A stretch of DNA of 64,000 nucleotides from Parus major (lineage: Eukaryota; Chordata; Aves; Passeriformes; Paridae). Made by a program: the position numbers and the translations under genes. Positions 39,591-52,959 of this stretch are shown here, piece by piece. The stretch's first letter is position 1, and each line of letters opens with the position of its first letter. The DNA lies in assembly GCF_001522545.3 (NCBI RefSeq), contig NC_031799.1, forward strand, positions 42,941,645 through 43,005,644, in the 5' to 3' direction. Below the pieces are notes generated by a model. It did not search any database. It worked only from the letters and a program-made list of their open reading frames with translations, and was not told where the DNA came from.

Positions 39591-39974
39591 GTATCCTGTG
39601 GGAACTGAATGGTCAAATAAGAGATTTTTAGGCTTCAGGCATTAGCTTGAACCTGTGCGAAACTAAGTCACAGAACCTTTTTGCTCTGGCCTGAGAAACC
39701 ACAAGAAGGAATCCAAACAGTTCTTGGAGAGGGAAAAAAAGGTATGCAGATGTTGTTTGGATCCTTGTTTACTTGCAAGAAACAGTCAAGGGGTGGTGTT
39801 CCTAATTGTCCAGCAATGGTGATGTGTTGGTTTAATGACCAGTGAAAGGTTTACCTTTTTGGACCTTCTTGGAACTGTCTATAAAAGAAGATCTAGAAGA
39901 ATAAAACTCGCTCTCTTTTGCAACCAAGCTAAGAGTTGTACTTGCACTGTTCCTAATGTAGTGTGACAGTATCC
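39591..39974 (+). mobile_element. Solo LTR with 6-bp target site duplication
   Basis: A 372-bp element (39597-39968) begins TGTGGGAACT and ends AGTGTGACA, giving the TG...CA ends of retroviral LTRs. It is flanked on both sides by the identical hexamer GTATCC (39591-39596 and 39969-39974). Inside, a TATA box (TATAAAAG, 39880-39887) is followed 13 bp later by the polyadenylation signal AATAAA (39900-39905), the usual U3-R layout, then a U5-like end. A 6-bp duplication fits alpha/beta-retrovirus-like (class II) elements. With no internal region, it arose by recombination between two LTRs. The perfect duplication suggests moderate age. Orientation is that of PSD3. Confidence 0.88.
39880..39905 (+). 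promoter_or_regulatory. LTR TATA box and polyadenylation signal
   Basis: TATAAAAG at 39880 and AATAAA at 39900 lie in the expected order inside the solo LTR and point along the PSD3 coding strand. They could in principle start a sense transcript upstream of the last Sec7 exon, or terminate transcription early. No direct evidence of use is visible. Confidence 0.65.
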
Positions 39975-42030
39975 CACTCCCCAGAGTGGCGGGCAGTCTG
40001 GAGCTCCTGCTTTACAGGCTACCTGGTCTCACAGTCCAAGGAAGGAGACCAAACAATGGTCACATATCAGCATGACAGCAATTCCCATTGCTCCCTGTGA
40101 TGCTTTAGTGGGCCCTACAGTCTTCAGTAGGTACTGGAATAAATGACCCATCATTGCTGCTGCTGAATCTGGTTGTTGCAGTGTGTGGCTTTGGAGGCTT
40201 ATCCCACTGGCAGTTGGCAGTGTGTTGTTATGTATATGCAGCTGTAGTATTTGCCAGACTCCCGCTTGTGTTATGTCCATGAGTGTGTCATCATGCTCCC
40301 TCCAGCCCCTCTGATTTCCTCTAATTTTGGTCTTCCTCTTACTGCTTTGCATTTTTCCACATAGGTGGTAAGTTTGGCATTTTTGACTGGGAATGCAGCC
40401 CTTGCAAATATGCCTCATTGCCTGTTTCCTAGCAAAGATAATGCTTTGCCCCGTTCTTGCCAGTATTCTGCTAGAGCAGGAAGCACATGAGTCACATGGC
40501 TTGTCTATACACTGAGCTCTTATTTGTTACTGACATACTGATTGTAAGCACAGGCACTTTTATTTCACAATCAGCTCCACTGCTTTTAGGGCTGTAATGC
40601 AGCTGCTCTGCCTTCAGTTTACTTGCCTTTAACTCTTAAAGTAACTTTGTCTTAAGTAAGACAAACTCTTACTTATCCATTTTATTTTCCCTGTCTTGTC
40701 ACACTTCTGTTTGTAACTAAACCGTTTTTGCTAGGTGTGTCTTGGAAATGCACGCTTCCTTCTCTGTGCAGAGGTCATCACCCACAAAGGTGCTAGAGTG
40801 TTTTAAGGTATCTCTAGACCACCAGGCACACCTGTGGAACCTCTGTGGCACTGTATGGAGATGTTAGCTTTGGTCCTGCAGCAAAACAGCCATTTTTCTG
40901 CAATGCCACATTGCTGTTGGCTTTGGTCAGCATGGAGAAACTACAAAGTGCTGTATGGAGGAAACAAATAGAAATAGGCTGAAGTTGCAGAGAAAAAGGA
41001 AAGCACTTATAAGTCTACTAGACCAGCTCCAGCCTGCACCTGAAGACCGAAGTTATGAGTTGTGTTCTATAAGCTTTGCAAACACAGAGCCAGAGTTGCA
41101 GACCATCTATGTTGTCAGGAGCCATCCTGTTGTGGGCTGCCATGACTTGTTCCAGGGTTACTGCTTGCCTGGCTTTCTGTGGGTTTGTGCTGGCTGTAGG
41201 CTATGGGATCTTCTTTATTGGCTAGATGAGGCTGATGGTCAAGATTTGGTGGTTTTCCTGGTCATACATTATGGAAGGGAAATGGAGGATATGCACTTTT
41301 TGCTGTCGTGTAACTCTTAACATTGAATGACCTGTATTACCAACTGGTGCCCTTCCTTGAGCTCCAGTCCTGGAGTCCCTTAATTTTGGATCCTGCTCCT
41401 AGCCCAAAACAAAGCTCACACAGAGTTCTTCTATTGTATTTCTACAGACAAAGCATGCCCTGACACTGGAAAAGTCTTCACTTCTATCTCCTAACTAACA
41501 GTGGTGCTATCCTCAAAGTTACCATGACCATCACAGATTCCTGTTTTCTCCTCTGTCTACAGCATGTTTCACCACTCATCTCAGGCTGCTTTCCTTTTCT
41601 CAGATGTCTTTGGTGTCCTTTTTCATCAGTGCAGTGTTGTAATTGTTGCCCGCTCACAAGGCTCCCCGCATGCTAAGCGAGGGCCTTCTAGCACGTGGGG
41701 GACAAGTACACACTTTCTCTGAGGGGTCATGGAGATGAGGATTCAAGAGCAGTTTAGAGTAGCCTCAGATCTCTGGGTGTAGTTCAGCTCCTCCACAGAC
41801 ATGTAGGAGCAGCCAAACTGGTCCTTTCCATTTGTGGCTTATTTGGGCGACTTCCAGTCAGAGACTTAGACGGGAAGAGAGGAAAGAAGTGAGACTGTGG
41901 AAGTGTCAAAGCGGCCTTAGCTTGTGAATCAGAAAAGGTAATGGCCACACCTGGGCATCGCACTCCAACTCAGGGCAGTTGCCACTGAAAGGGAGCATTG
42001 GAAATTATAAGAGAAAGGTCTAGAAAGGGC

Positions 42031-42063
42031 CTCAGTCACGTGTTCCCTCACGTGACTGAGTCA
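42031..42063. promoter_or_regulatory. Perfect palindrome with two E-boxes and an AP-1 site
   Basis: CTCAGTCACGTG (42031-42042), a 6-nt spacer TTCCCT, and the exact reverse complement CACGTGACTGAG (42049-42060). Each arm contains a CACGTG E-box (the GTCACGTGAC type bound by USF/MITF/TFE proteins). The right arm continues into TGAGTCA (42057-42063), an AP-1 consensus. It can act as a hairpin in RNA or as a paired-site element in DNA; which, if either, is inference. Confidence 0.6.
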
Positions 42064-42422
42064 TGGTGCCCCACAGCAGATTTAAGTAGACCTTTTCCAT
42101 TAGAGACTGATAGAGCTTCTGGAGACATGGGGATATAAGGCACCATGCAAATACCAGAGATCTTCATCATTGTCCTTTTTATTACCTCCAGTATTAAGCT
42201 GGGGTTTTTTGGGGGGGTGTGAGTGAGCCTTTGGGTGCAAAAGTATTTTTCCTTTTCTAGCTATATGCATACAAGGATGCTTATCTATGAGTAATCTCAT
42301 GAATGCATTCTTAGTGCTGCCTGCCTTGGGCTTAAAGGAGAGCAGGAAGATGCATTTAATCTGATGTTGCTTGTTCCTGTCGTTTTGGAAAGCAGCAGGA
42401 ATATGATGTTGTGTTTCTCTGA

Positions 42423-42533
<111 letters not shown>

Positions 42534-45500
42534 TAACTGCAGAATGTGGGTTTCATTTTTAGTGAAAGATGGTTCAAAACAGAACACCCATCTTGCATTT
42601 TCTGAATCTTAATTGTCAAACATGACAAGTGATGAGCATGTTTCTCCTCCCAGAACACACATAATATATATAATGTTTATTCTCTTGTTTTCCTTCTTGT
42701 CTTCACTTGATAGTGAAGGAGACTCTCTGCAGCACAGAGGGGTGAAACTGAGCTGCAGCAGGTCTCACCCCAGAGATGTGTGCCTTGTAAACTCATGTGG
42801 TCATGCCAACCCAGAGTGCTGTCTCCTGATTACAGCAGACTGAAGCAGCCAGTTGGCTCAGAATGCAAATACATAAAGGCTAAGCCGGATCTCTGTGTAC
42901 AATCTGGAAGGCGTGTGTGTTTTTTCATCAAAGGTGCTTTGGGGTATTCACATTAGAGCTGGAGATGTAATTTCAGATTATAATGTGCTGTCTGGCACAG
43001 GCAGCATTGCTTCAGCTTTTGTTCATTAAGTTAGTGCCAGGAGTTAATCTGAAGAATGAGGGAAGAGGCTGAGCAGACAAACCTTGTTTTATTGTCAGTA
43101 ATAATGGGAATGTTTCGCTTCTTTTTTGTCTGATTGCTAGCATGAAACAGCACTTTGTTTAAATGAAGACAGGTGTGCATACACTGGAGTTCATAATTTA
43201 TTTATTTTTTTGTAATGGAAATAAAAATAAGAGGCTTCCACATCTGAGAGCTGACCCAATACCTATTGAAGCAAACCAGATGAGTTGCCATCTCTTCTGT
43301 AGGTTTTATGTCAGGACCATTTTGAAATACAGATGTGCCTGCATAGTTGAAAGCAGCAGAGTTTGTCTTCTAGTATTGGTAATTTCTTCATTTTCTTAAT
43401 TTTCTTCAGGGAACTTTTTGTTGGGCCTCCTGCTTCAATTCTCACTAAGCAATTGGGAATATAAACTCAACCCCCCTTTATTTTAGATTTAATGTATTTA
43501 ATTTTTGAATCTGTGTATCTGTCAGCAGCCACACTTAAATTATTTTTTCCCCCAAGGAATCTCATTTCTCAGTTTGCCATAGAGGGATGTGTTGAGATTA
43601 ATTTGCAGGCTAATTACAGCCCTTACTGAATAAATAGATCTCCAGACTGTGTTTAAATAAGCTGAATGTACTGACAAGAGACTTCCACTGGTGCTCACCT
43701 GCTGTTTATTTTCCTGCTAACAGAATTATGCAGTTGGGGCTGTACCTTGGTATTTAGTGCTCACCTGGTAATGCTAGGGATGTCTGACTCTTCATCTAAA
43801 ACAAATACCAGGGCTCAGGATTTTTTGGATGCAGACAAATGGAACAAGTTTGGTATTGGTGTTCCACTTTGCTTAAGGCTTTCTTCCCTTTTCTGTGTGC
43901 TGCCTTGATGTCTTGGGGACAGAGATGGCACCCAGCTTTGGTTTCTCATCTGGCTTGTCTGAAGATTTGATGAACTGACCCTTTTTTTTTCAATTTATCA
44001 GTGGAGTGGAGTGAGTACGAGTAATTGTGCTACTGTGTTCACAACAGCCATGCTGCCACTACATGTGCAATTATAAAGATTTAACGGAATTAATTTTTGC
44101 ATTGGTCTCAATAAATTAAGTTCACAGCACTCTGCTTCAGCACAGCACCAAAGTGCATGTGGCTTGCTGCTGCATTAGCTGTGTAGCCACTGAGTGTGGG
44201 CGAGGCTGCAAGCCTTCTCCCTGCATCCTTGTCCAGCAGCCTGGGAGAGGAAGAGCAGTTTCCACAGGGTGGCAGTGTGTCCCTGTGGGAGTGAGGTCCT
44301 GAGCATCTGCTGGTGAATAATGCAGACCTGTGGGGAAGTAACAGGCCTTTTCTGCCTCTGCAGTCTCCCCTTGTTCTCCTCATGGCCCTGCTGCACCCTT
44401 CTATGAAGCTCTGCAACTCTACTGAGCCCCAGGGCAAAGCTGAGCAGTGCTGGAGGGGAGGAAAGGCCAGGTAGAGCTGAGTGTTCATCCAGGGCTTGCA
44501 AAGCTCTGTGTAGCATTTACTGTGGATCCAGTTCCCAGACTCAGGGATGCAAATGTGAATGCTTTGGCTATCCAGGACAGCTGGTTGACAGGCATCAGTC
44601 AAATGTTGTCTTCAGTCAGTCCCTTCACCCTGGGTGTAGAATACGGCCCTAAGGGTTTTGTCTGTCTAGGAAAATAGCACATCAAGGGCCTGCCATCAAC
44701 ACTGTGAGGAGGAACACACTTCTGTGTGATCAGCCTCAGAAAACTTGGGACATTAGATCAACTTACTCCTTTCTTTCACATCTGTGGGGGAGCTATCTCT
44801 ATGTTTTCGTAAGTTTTTTTCCAGCAATGAGAACACTTTTGGTACAACACACAAGGCCTTCATGACGTGATTTTCTGTGTGTCACTAGTTGTGCTTTGAG
44901 GACAAATATTTCACTCTGGTTTGAAAGTAGAAATGAGAAATGTTAATAAGATCTTTCTCACCTTGTGTCTTGCAGTCTGTTCATTTAGCGTTGAAAATTG
45001 TGCTTTTGTACACCTGTCTGCACAAAGATTCATTGCCTTTCCTTTTTCCTCACTCCTTTAGTCAGATCTGAGGTTGCTTTTAAAGTTGGGACCCATAAAA
45101 ACAAATACATCAAACTGTGATTAAAAGTGCACTTCTCCCCATGGGGTCTGCTTGTAGTATATATGTAGAAAGGGAAGCAATGGCTAGGATCTCACTCCTT
45201 GGAAAGCAAACAAAATCAGTGTGACTTTTTGGCAGTGTCAAGAACCTCATTGATTACAATGTAGGAGTGGTTTCTTTCTCACATGCTCACACTAGCTTTA
45301 ATCTGCTGTAGTGATAACATCTTCACAATGATAGGCTAAGGAATTGTACTGTGTGACCGTGGCCTTCTTCAAAGCTGGGCTTTACAAGATTTTCTGGGAT
45401 GAGGAGACTGGCTTGGAAAGAGCCTAACTTTAGCCATACATTCTTCCTTAAATTCCTGAGGGCAGTGTGGTCCCCACAAATGAAGTGCTGGTATGGTGCT

Positions 45501-48500
45501 GGCCATGGTGTTTTCCTTTTGTCAGCTTGAGACAAGATGTGTGGGAGTCCACTCCAGGAAGGTGGCAGTAACAAGGCCTTTCACATGTAAGGAAAGAAAA
45601 GTGTCTTCTGTGGTCCACCGAGAGCCTGCAAGAAGGCATAACTGAAGAAATGGATCCCTGTTTTTGCTAGGCAGTGTTCTGGGAGGGGTACTCTGTTGTT
45701 AGGCTGTGTCCAAAGTACCACCTGTCCTGTGTAAGTAAATGTCCTCTGTATTCACAGTGTCAAAGACACCTCATTCATGGAATCATGGGCATCACCCACC
45801 CTCTGACATGGGCTGACTGGTAGCAGTGCTGCCCCATGATATGACCACTGGATGTGCTGTCATGCCTGGCTGTTTATCTTTTGGTAGGAGGTCATAGCTC
45901 TTCCCTGATCTATTATACCATCAAGGAACCTCCATCATGCTGAGGTACCTGGGATGCTCTACAGGGACTTGGCTAGACTCATCCTGTCAGAAGCTGCTGA
46001 CAGAGGTACAATGCCAAGCTTGCTTAAAGGGTCTGCTTTTTCTCAAAGGCTGTTTTTTGAGTAGGCCTTTTCTCCTGCAGAAGCAGTGTAATGAAGTGAC
46101 CAAATTAACTTGGAGTTGCTGGTGCTGAACTCTTGTGAAGAACCAGTCTTGATCAGGATTCCTGGTAAATGCAATTTCCTATAAAAGCTGCAAAGTAGGG
46201 TTTATCTCATGTTGCTGACAGTTCCCTGCACTTTAATTAAGGGATTTTTTTGCTACTGTCTTTCTGCCTTCTCTCTCTCTCCTTCTTTTTTTAATTCCCT
46301 TTGAAAGTCCTCCAATGCAAGCACCCAATTTAAAGAGAGTTAGTGGCATCTTAGTTCATCCATTCCAATGATTTCAGGTATTTAGTGGGGAGAATGAGCA
46401 TCAGGTGTCTAACTTCTCCCTGCACAGCCTCAGCCCCCCTTTAAGGAGCGTAACTCATACTAATTGGACTGCTGTGTGCACCCTGATTGCTCTCATCAGA
46501 AGTCTCTGTACTTCATCCATTTTGTGGCTTTTTGGCAAGAAATTCTCACCTTTGAGGGAAACCCAATACAAGTAGGGGAATGAGAGCATGTGACAGCAGC
46601 ATGCAAGAATGGCCCCAGGAGGATCACATGGAATGTTCTAACACCCTGCAGCGGAGGGCAGAGGAGGGAGAGGACCAAGTGTCTTTGCTCCATTGAATAA
46701 GACAGAGCTCTGCCTCCTTGTTTCTTCCCCAAAATAAATTTTTTTCTTTTAAAAATACTGTTGTTGGAAATAGTATTTTGGGCCATTTCTTACCTGTATG
46801 AAGTAGATCTCTTTTGGAAGGCCCCTTTCAGCTGCTAGGAGACAACAGAGTCCAGTCTGGCAGTATGAAAGTCAGGGAATGCAGGATGAAATCATTAATC
46901 CTGGTCTTAAACAGTTATTTGTGAAACCCTTCACTCTCAGAGCAGCCACAGATGTGTAGTGACTGTAGGGAGCAACCTGTTTGTTTCCACTCTCCTCCGT
47001 CCTTGCTGAGAACCTTCCTGCCATGATAACCTTTGTCTCCCTCAACCTGGAGTTTTTTGGTTGTCGTCATTTGTCCTATTCAAGAGCAATAACCATTTAA
47101 AGCATGTCTGTGCAGAACTGAGAACTGGACCAGGTTATGATGGTGTGTGTATTGCTTTGTGTCCCTTGAATTACAGAGATTCCTGACACCTTCCTGACCT
47201 GTTGAAATTCAAATATATTTTCTTTTTGCATTTCAGGAACTTACCTCAGTGCATATAAAAAGAAAAAAATCTATAATCTATGTATGTTTTCTCAAGTCAA
47301 ATAAACGCAGATACTGAGTTGAAGAAAAACTCATAATAGCAAAAGCCTAATACCAATTATGTCTCTAAGCAGGGAAAGCAGAACTTTAAACAAGGCTTAG
47401 AATATAAACTTTTTTGAAGGTGATCCAAGAATAAGGATTGCTTTGCATAGTCTAGGGGTAGTACAAGGGATTGCTTGTATTACTAGGAAGCAGGCTGGAT
47501 TTCAGGATGGACGGACCTGTTCTGCTTTGACAACCTGCATTTCTCTGAATTATTTTTGCTCCTTCAGCCTTTAACCTCTTTACTTTCCAATTATTATTCA
47601 AAAGATCTCACCCAGCCTGCCAGGCTTTTGTGTCAGCAAGGAATGAAACCCAAGCAGAGTCAGCTAAGAATTTCCATTGCTACTGGCTGCAATTACGTGG
47701 ATCAGTACCAGCCTCATAATGAACATTTGGGGGTTTAATTTTCATCAGTGGAGGCAAGCTGTCTGTAGTGTCTTGTCCAGGTGGATCAGACAAGGAAATT
47801 GTTTGATGTTTAGGTTCTCCAGCCTGTCAGATACCAAGACCGTCACTTGTCTTCTACTGTAACTGAAATTCATATCAGGTCCCAAGGATCAATGTCATCT
47901 GTTGAGTGTGGAGGATACAAACTGGCAGTCTTCAGGAATTATGCACTCTATAGGAATTATGCCACTTTAAAAGAGGAATTTTATGCTCTTTTCAGACTGG
48001 GAATTCTCTAATACAATGTCACACATACATTTTAGTCCCTATGACATATTACTCCCACCTCCATGTAGGTAGAAAACAAATTCTGAAAAACATTCTTTGA
48101 TCTTACACCCACTGATCTGCTTGAAATTTAAGTTCTGTGCTGCATCTCAAGGGAAGGAGGAGTAGGAATATAATTTATACCATATTTTAAAAAAAAAAAA
48201 AAGCAGAAGAAGAGAGCACATTCCTTCCACCAGCTTTAGGACTATTGCTGTATAAATCTTTGGTCTTCCTTCCTTCTGTTTGTTGCCACACTTTTCAAAT
48301 AGCATTGGACTATTCTCTCTCTGACCCAGTCAGACTATTTTCTTTCAAAGAAGAGTACTAGGCTGCTCCTTAAATTCAGGGGTTTTTTTCTTCTTTCTTG
48401 TGATGTTAAATGGAATATTTAGTTTCCTTCTGAGGTCACACTTTCTTGGATGATTAAGTATTCACAAGATGAATACAGATATGGGGCAGATCCAAGGCAC

Positions 48501-48719
48501 CAGTTTTCTGTTGACAGATGGGTTCTGGAAGGTGTCAAGAGAGGTGAGAAGGATTTCACCTGCTTTTGGGGAAAGGTAGCTGAACATGACTCCATAGGTA
48601 GATGGAATTTTGGAGAAAAGGGATGTCAAAGGCTATGCCTATTTTCCCCCCTTCCATAGTGCAGTGCTTACAGCCACAGGTGACACCCACTTGAAACCTG
48701 TGTGGGTCTTAGAGTGGCC

Positions 48720-48875
48720 TCAATTTCCTTCCTCCCCCTCTCTTCTCCCACTTCTCCCTATTGTGCCTCCTCCCTTTCTTTTTGCCCCATTCCTTTTGCC
48801 CTCTTCCTTCTTTTGCCCACTTCCTCTCTCCCCCCTACTTCTTTGTCTTCTGCTTCCTTTTCCTCTTTTTATTTT
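48720..48875 (+). repeat. Pyrimidine-rich tract, about 155 bp
   Basis: Almost all bases on the + strand are C or T, in irregular CTTCC/CTCCC mixtures interrupted by a few purines. Such tracts can adopt triplex structures and can act as splicing-factor (PTB-like) binding regions in RNA. An open frame across it is Pro/Phe/Leu-rich because of composition only. Confidence 0.8.
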
Positions 48876-51800
48876 TGTTGATGTTGTGTTTGCTATTTGA
48901 ATCAGAGAGATGCCTTGGAGGGTGGATGTTTTCCTTTTTATTTTTTTTTAATGCAGATCTCTGGGGTGAGGGGTTTATTTCAATGACAATTGTTGACAAT
49001 TGACAATGTCAATTTAGTTGACACTAAACATGCTCACTGCAGGGACAGAGATTGTTTGCAGCTGATCTGAGATAGCTTGTAGACTTTGCATCACTTCTTT
49101 AATCACTTCCTATGGGTTTCTGTCACACCTGTGCAGAATTTCAGGGTTTTGATTCTTTTATGGATTTGTTTGAAGTGCTGCTGTTTTCTGTAGCGACATC
49201 TGTCAGCTTTAACTTAAGGAACTTGGTGGTCTGTGTTAGTCTGCCTACTGTATGGCTCACTTAATTTCTGTGAGCTCTGTTGACAGCAGATGATAATTCC
49301 TTAAAGGAGAAATTCAAGAAGAGGAGCTTTTCCCTTTGGATACTATAGTGCTTTGTCAGGAAGTACAACAACTAGTCTGTGAAACAGCTGTTCTCAAATT
49401 TGCTGCATGGAACATGAAGATGGCTGAAGGCATCTCTTCACTTGCAGTGCTAATCAGGATAACATGGTGTATGATTTCTTTGCATACCTGTTATCTAATG
49501 ACTTGTTTTCATGTCGTTCTGAGCAGGGCACTTACCTTAGGTGGGGTTTCTTTTGGCACAAGATGCAGTGCGGATTACAGATACACAGCAATACAAAGAT
49601 TCATTTGATCTTTCACCAGTTGTTGTGGTTTTGTCATTCTGCTCACTTCTATGTGCTTATTGATGTAAAAAGTCAGTTGTAAGGACTTGTGCTGTGACCG
49701 TGAACTGCTGGTTGTGGAGGTTCTTTTAGCCTTCTTCTCATGTAACATAAACCAGAGATAGCTCAGTTGGCCTTATGCGGTCATCCATCATTCTCCCACC
49801 ATTCCAGCTGTTACCCTGCTAGGATTTCTGTTGACCTGGTTGCTTGTGTATGTAGAAATGAAGTGGTTGCTCTAGTATTTCTGTTCTTCACAGGAGACAT
49901 TTAAATTTAATCTTGATTGTCAGCTTCCCCTAGTCAGCAAACCTCAGAAATTGTTATCTTAGTATTACAGGAATTTTACTGTTGATTAGTTTTAAGTTCT
50001 AGTTCTGCAGCCATTATGTAAGAGTAGCTTATCCATCAGAATTAACTTTCCCTTTCCTTCCTGTTTTGGAAAGAAGGAAAGATGAAGGACGAAGGAAAGA
50101 TTTAATGTTGTTTATTTAACAAACAGCATTTAGCGGCGGCGTTAAATAATTCTGCTTTTCTGTGCTACAAAAATATGTTACTGGGTTTTGAGGGTATATT
50201 TTAAGTAATTGATATGCATGTGTTTATGTATTTTGTCAGTTTGTGTTGCTTGCATTTGTCATATACATCAGGCTTAAATGATGCTAATGGATTCTTGTGA
50301 CTTTGTTTGATGACACTGGAGTTCCTTAGAAAAAGTAATGTGGTCCTAAGGTTTGAACCTGAAAAGCCAATATTGAATTTTACTTTGAAGTCTGCAGTTT
50401 TTCTTCTTGTGTTGTTGATTTGCTGAATGACATTAGGAAGACCAAGCAAGGACTGAGTACGTTTTGCCTCCCAGGGAAATTTGACTGGTGGGAGGAACAG
50501 ATGGAAAAGAGCTTATTTCAGGGTAAGTTGGAGCAGCTGCCCATTTCCTCTATGGGTGATGGGGTCTGACATAGTGACAAGAGAAAAGCTTTTGTATGGT
50601 TTTAAAAGGATGAGATGGAAGGAATAATAGAGACTCTGTTTTTCTGCTCCTGCATCTATTTTGACCCAAAGTATAAAATTTTCCTGCTGGTTTATAGTTT
50701 GTTCTTTAGAGGAACTGATAGGGAGGGTCTCTGTATAGTATCAAAGTCCTTTCGGTCACTGCATTGACTGAATTATTAAACAAAGGGAATTAAACAAAGA
50801 TTTACATTTGGCCCCTTTCCTACCACCTCTTTGCTGACCTCTGTAGAAAAGGGAGATCCTGAATTCTTAACACACTTGGAGGGTGCCCTGGGTGTAGTCA
50901 GCTCTAATTTTTCTGATACTGCACAGCTATTTCAGCCCCTCTTTAAAGACGTCTCTTCTATCTCCCTATTTATGTTAACAAAACAGTTTTCCCTCAGAAA
51001 TCCCTGTTGCTCAGTTACAGACATAAATCAATCCTGTGTGCATACTAATTTCTAAAATGGTGGGTCTTCTGTGTCCAAGTATGGTCTTCCCCCAGAATAA
51101 CAATCAGTGTGTACACAGAACACTGGCTCAGTCAGGAGTACATGATGGTATTATCACTTGCAGGTAAAAATCAGGGACACTGGTGAAATCTGGACTGAAT
51201 TCCCAATCTGAAGATACTTAAGGCTTCAAATGCATGATCTCGGAAGGCTGTTTTTGGGAGAGTGTGTGCTGAGAAGTGTTTTTATATTCAATACTCTGTT
51301 GAAAAAAAGAAGAAAGAATATTCTGTCATCCTTGGAGTTTTGGGCTGCTGCAGCAATACACTAGTTCCTTTCTGAAGTAAGGTTTCTGTCCTACCTGAGA
51401 ATCTGCTAACTTCTGCTCAGAGAATGCTAGATGAAATGCTGCAATTAGGCAGCAGCGATGGTGCTGTGGGCAACAGAAGAGAAATATTGCTTTGATTCAG
51501 TCTAGCTTGTGTTTAATTATAAAATTGCTCTGTATAATTGACACTGGCCTAGGTCTGTGTGTGATATTTAGGTAGTATAATTATTTCAAATGTGTTGAGG
51601 GTGCTTGGGGAGTTGGCCTTATAAATCTGAGAGCAAGAATAATCTGCTAGGCAGGGGGCTGCTAGGATAGAGAGTGATTTGTGGCCATTTACGTAGCACC
51701 TGTCAGGACCTGCTGCTTAGCTCATCTGGAGTGGTTTGACTGCAGTGCAAATTTCCTCTAAGAAGAGATTTTCTTTGAAAAGCTTTCCCACAAGCAGTGG

Positions 51801-52927
51801 ATAATTTCATGTGGGTTAAGTAACATAAAACCTTTTTTGCGAAGTGGCAGAAGTAACTCAGAGCATGATTACTGTCAGAGAAGAAGGTTCCTTTCAGTTA
51901 TCCTCTATCAATGACAGGTTTGTATAAAAAAGAAGCACATTTGGGATTTGATCTTAATGTATGAGGTAGAGATGGGCTTGCTAGATCTGACTGTTTTGGA
52001 AATGAAAATGTATTTTTCTTGTTGGCCAGAAGGGAAGATATATGTGCCTCAAGCAGGACGGAGGCAGAATCTGTGAGGAATCAGAAGTTTCCTACCCCAG
52101 GGACAGTTTTTATATTGATATTTAGGCAAGCTGTTCCCTGTTCCACTGACTGCTGTCCTTCAGCAGGATCCACGCAGTCTGTGGGAAGGATATCCACCTT
52201 GGGGGCAACATGAGCAAAGGATTAATGCTATCAAAAAGGCTGCTGCACGCTGGGGAGACAGCAGCATCTTTCATGAGCAGGAATGTACCTAGGACCATCA
52301 TATAGCTGTCTAGCTATTTGCCCTGTAAGGATGTAAATTCCCGATTGCAAGAGACTGAGAAGATGTAACTAGGAGAAAAGTCCATTCAGTTCATATGCAT
52401 CTTATTTACCCCTGGGTGCTGCTGTGCGCATGACATGGAATAAGCAAACTCGCCTGCTTTCAATGGCTTGGCAGACACAGAATGTGACTCAGATGTGAAT
52501 GGAGATTGGAGCCTCTTCATGCAGCTTTTGACTGCCTGATGTATCTCAGCACGGGATATTCAACCTCAGCATGCCAGGGCAGCAACACCTCATTGCTGTC
52601 TTCATGCACAGACTTGCTCCCTGTGTGTCTTGATGTGAGTGGGATGAGAGCCCTCGTGTCCTCCCACAACCCAACACCACTGCTGCTGTCCTTGCCCTGC
52701 CTGGTGATACGGTGGTATGAGGCAGGTTGCTGAACCTGGTGTTAGCCTTGCTGCAGAGTCTTCCAGCTCCTTGTGCACCCTCTGCACAAACTGTTTGCCT
52801 TTTCTGGGTTTGGGACAATGTCCCCATTGTCCACTTTTGCCTTGTTGCTCACACAAAGCTGCTCCCCCTGTCCAGTATGTGTCAGCAGCTGTCACGATCC
52901 TTTGCTGAGCAGAGTAGAGCACAGCAA

Positions 52928-52932
<5 letters not shown>

Positions 52933-52959
<27 letters not shown>
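52933..52959. repeat. (CT)13 microsatellite
   Basis: Thirteen uninterrupted CT units plus a final C. The repetitive Arg-Glu and Ser-Leu frames seen across it are artefacts of the repeat. Likely polymorphic. Confidence 0.95.

Noticed and set aside
40955..41320. 121-codon plus-strand open frame starting at an ATG
   Set aside because: The beginning is Lys/Arg-rich and superficially protein-like, but no family is recognised, the phase does not fit PSD3, and no splice sites bracket it.
44108..44602. 164-codon minus-strand open frame
   Set aside because: No domain, a second overlapping frame is open as well, and composition is that of the surrounding intron.
49750..49785. AGATAGCTCAGTTGG, resembling a tRNA A-box and the SINE head
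   Set aside because: No B-box, anticodon region or CR1-like tail follows, so it is probably chance or unrecognisably decayed.
51145..51175. ATTATCACTTGCAG|GTAAAA as a third recursive splice site
   Set aside because: The pyrimidine tract is weak and purine-interrupted, and the donor is poor.
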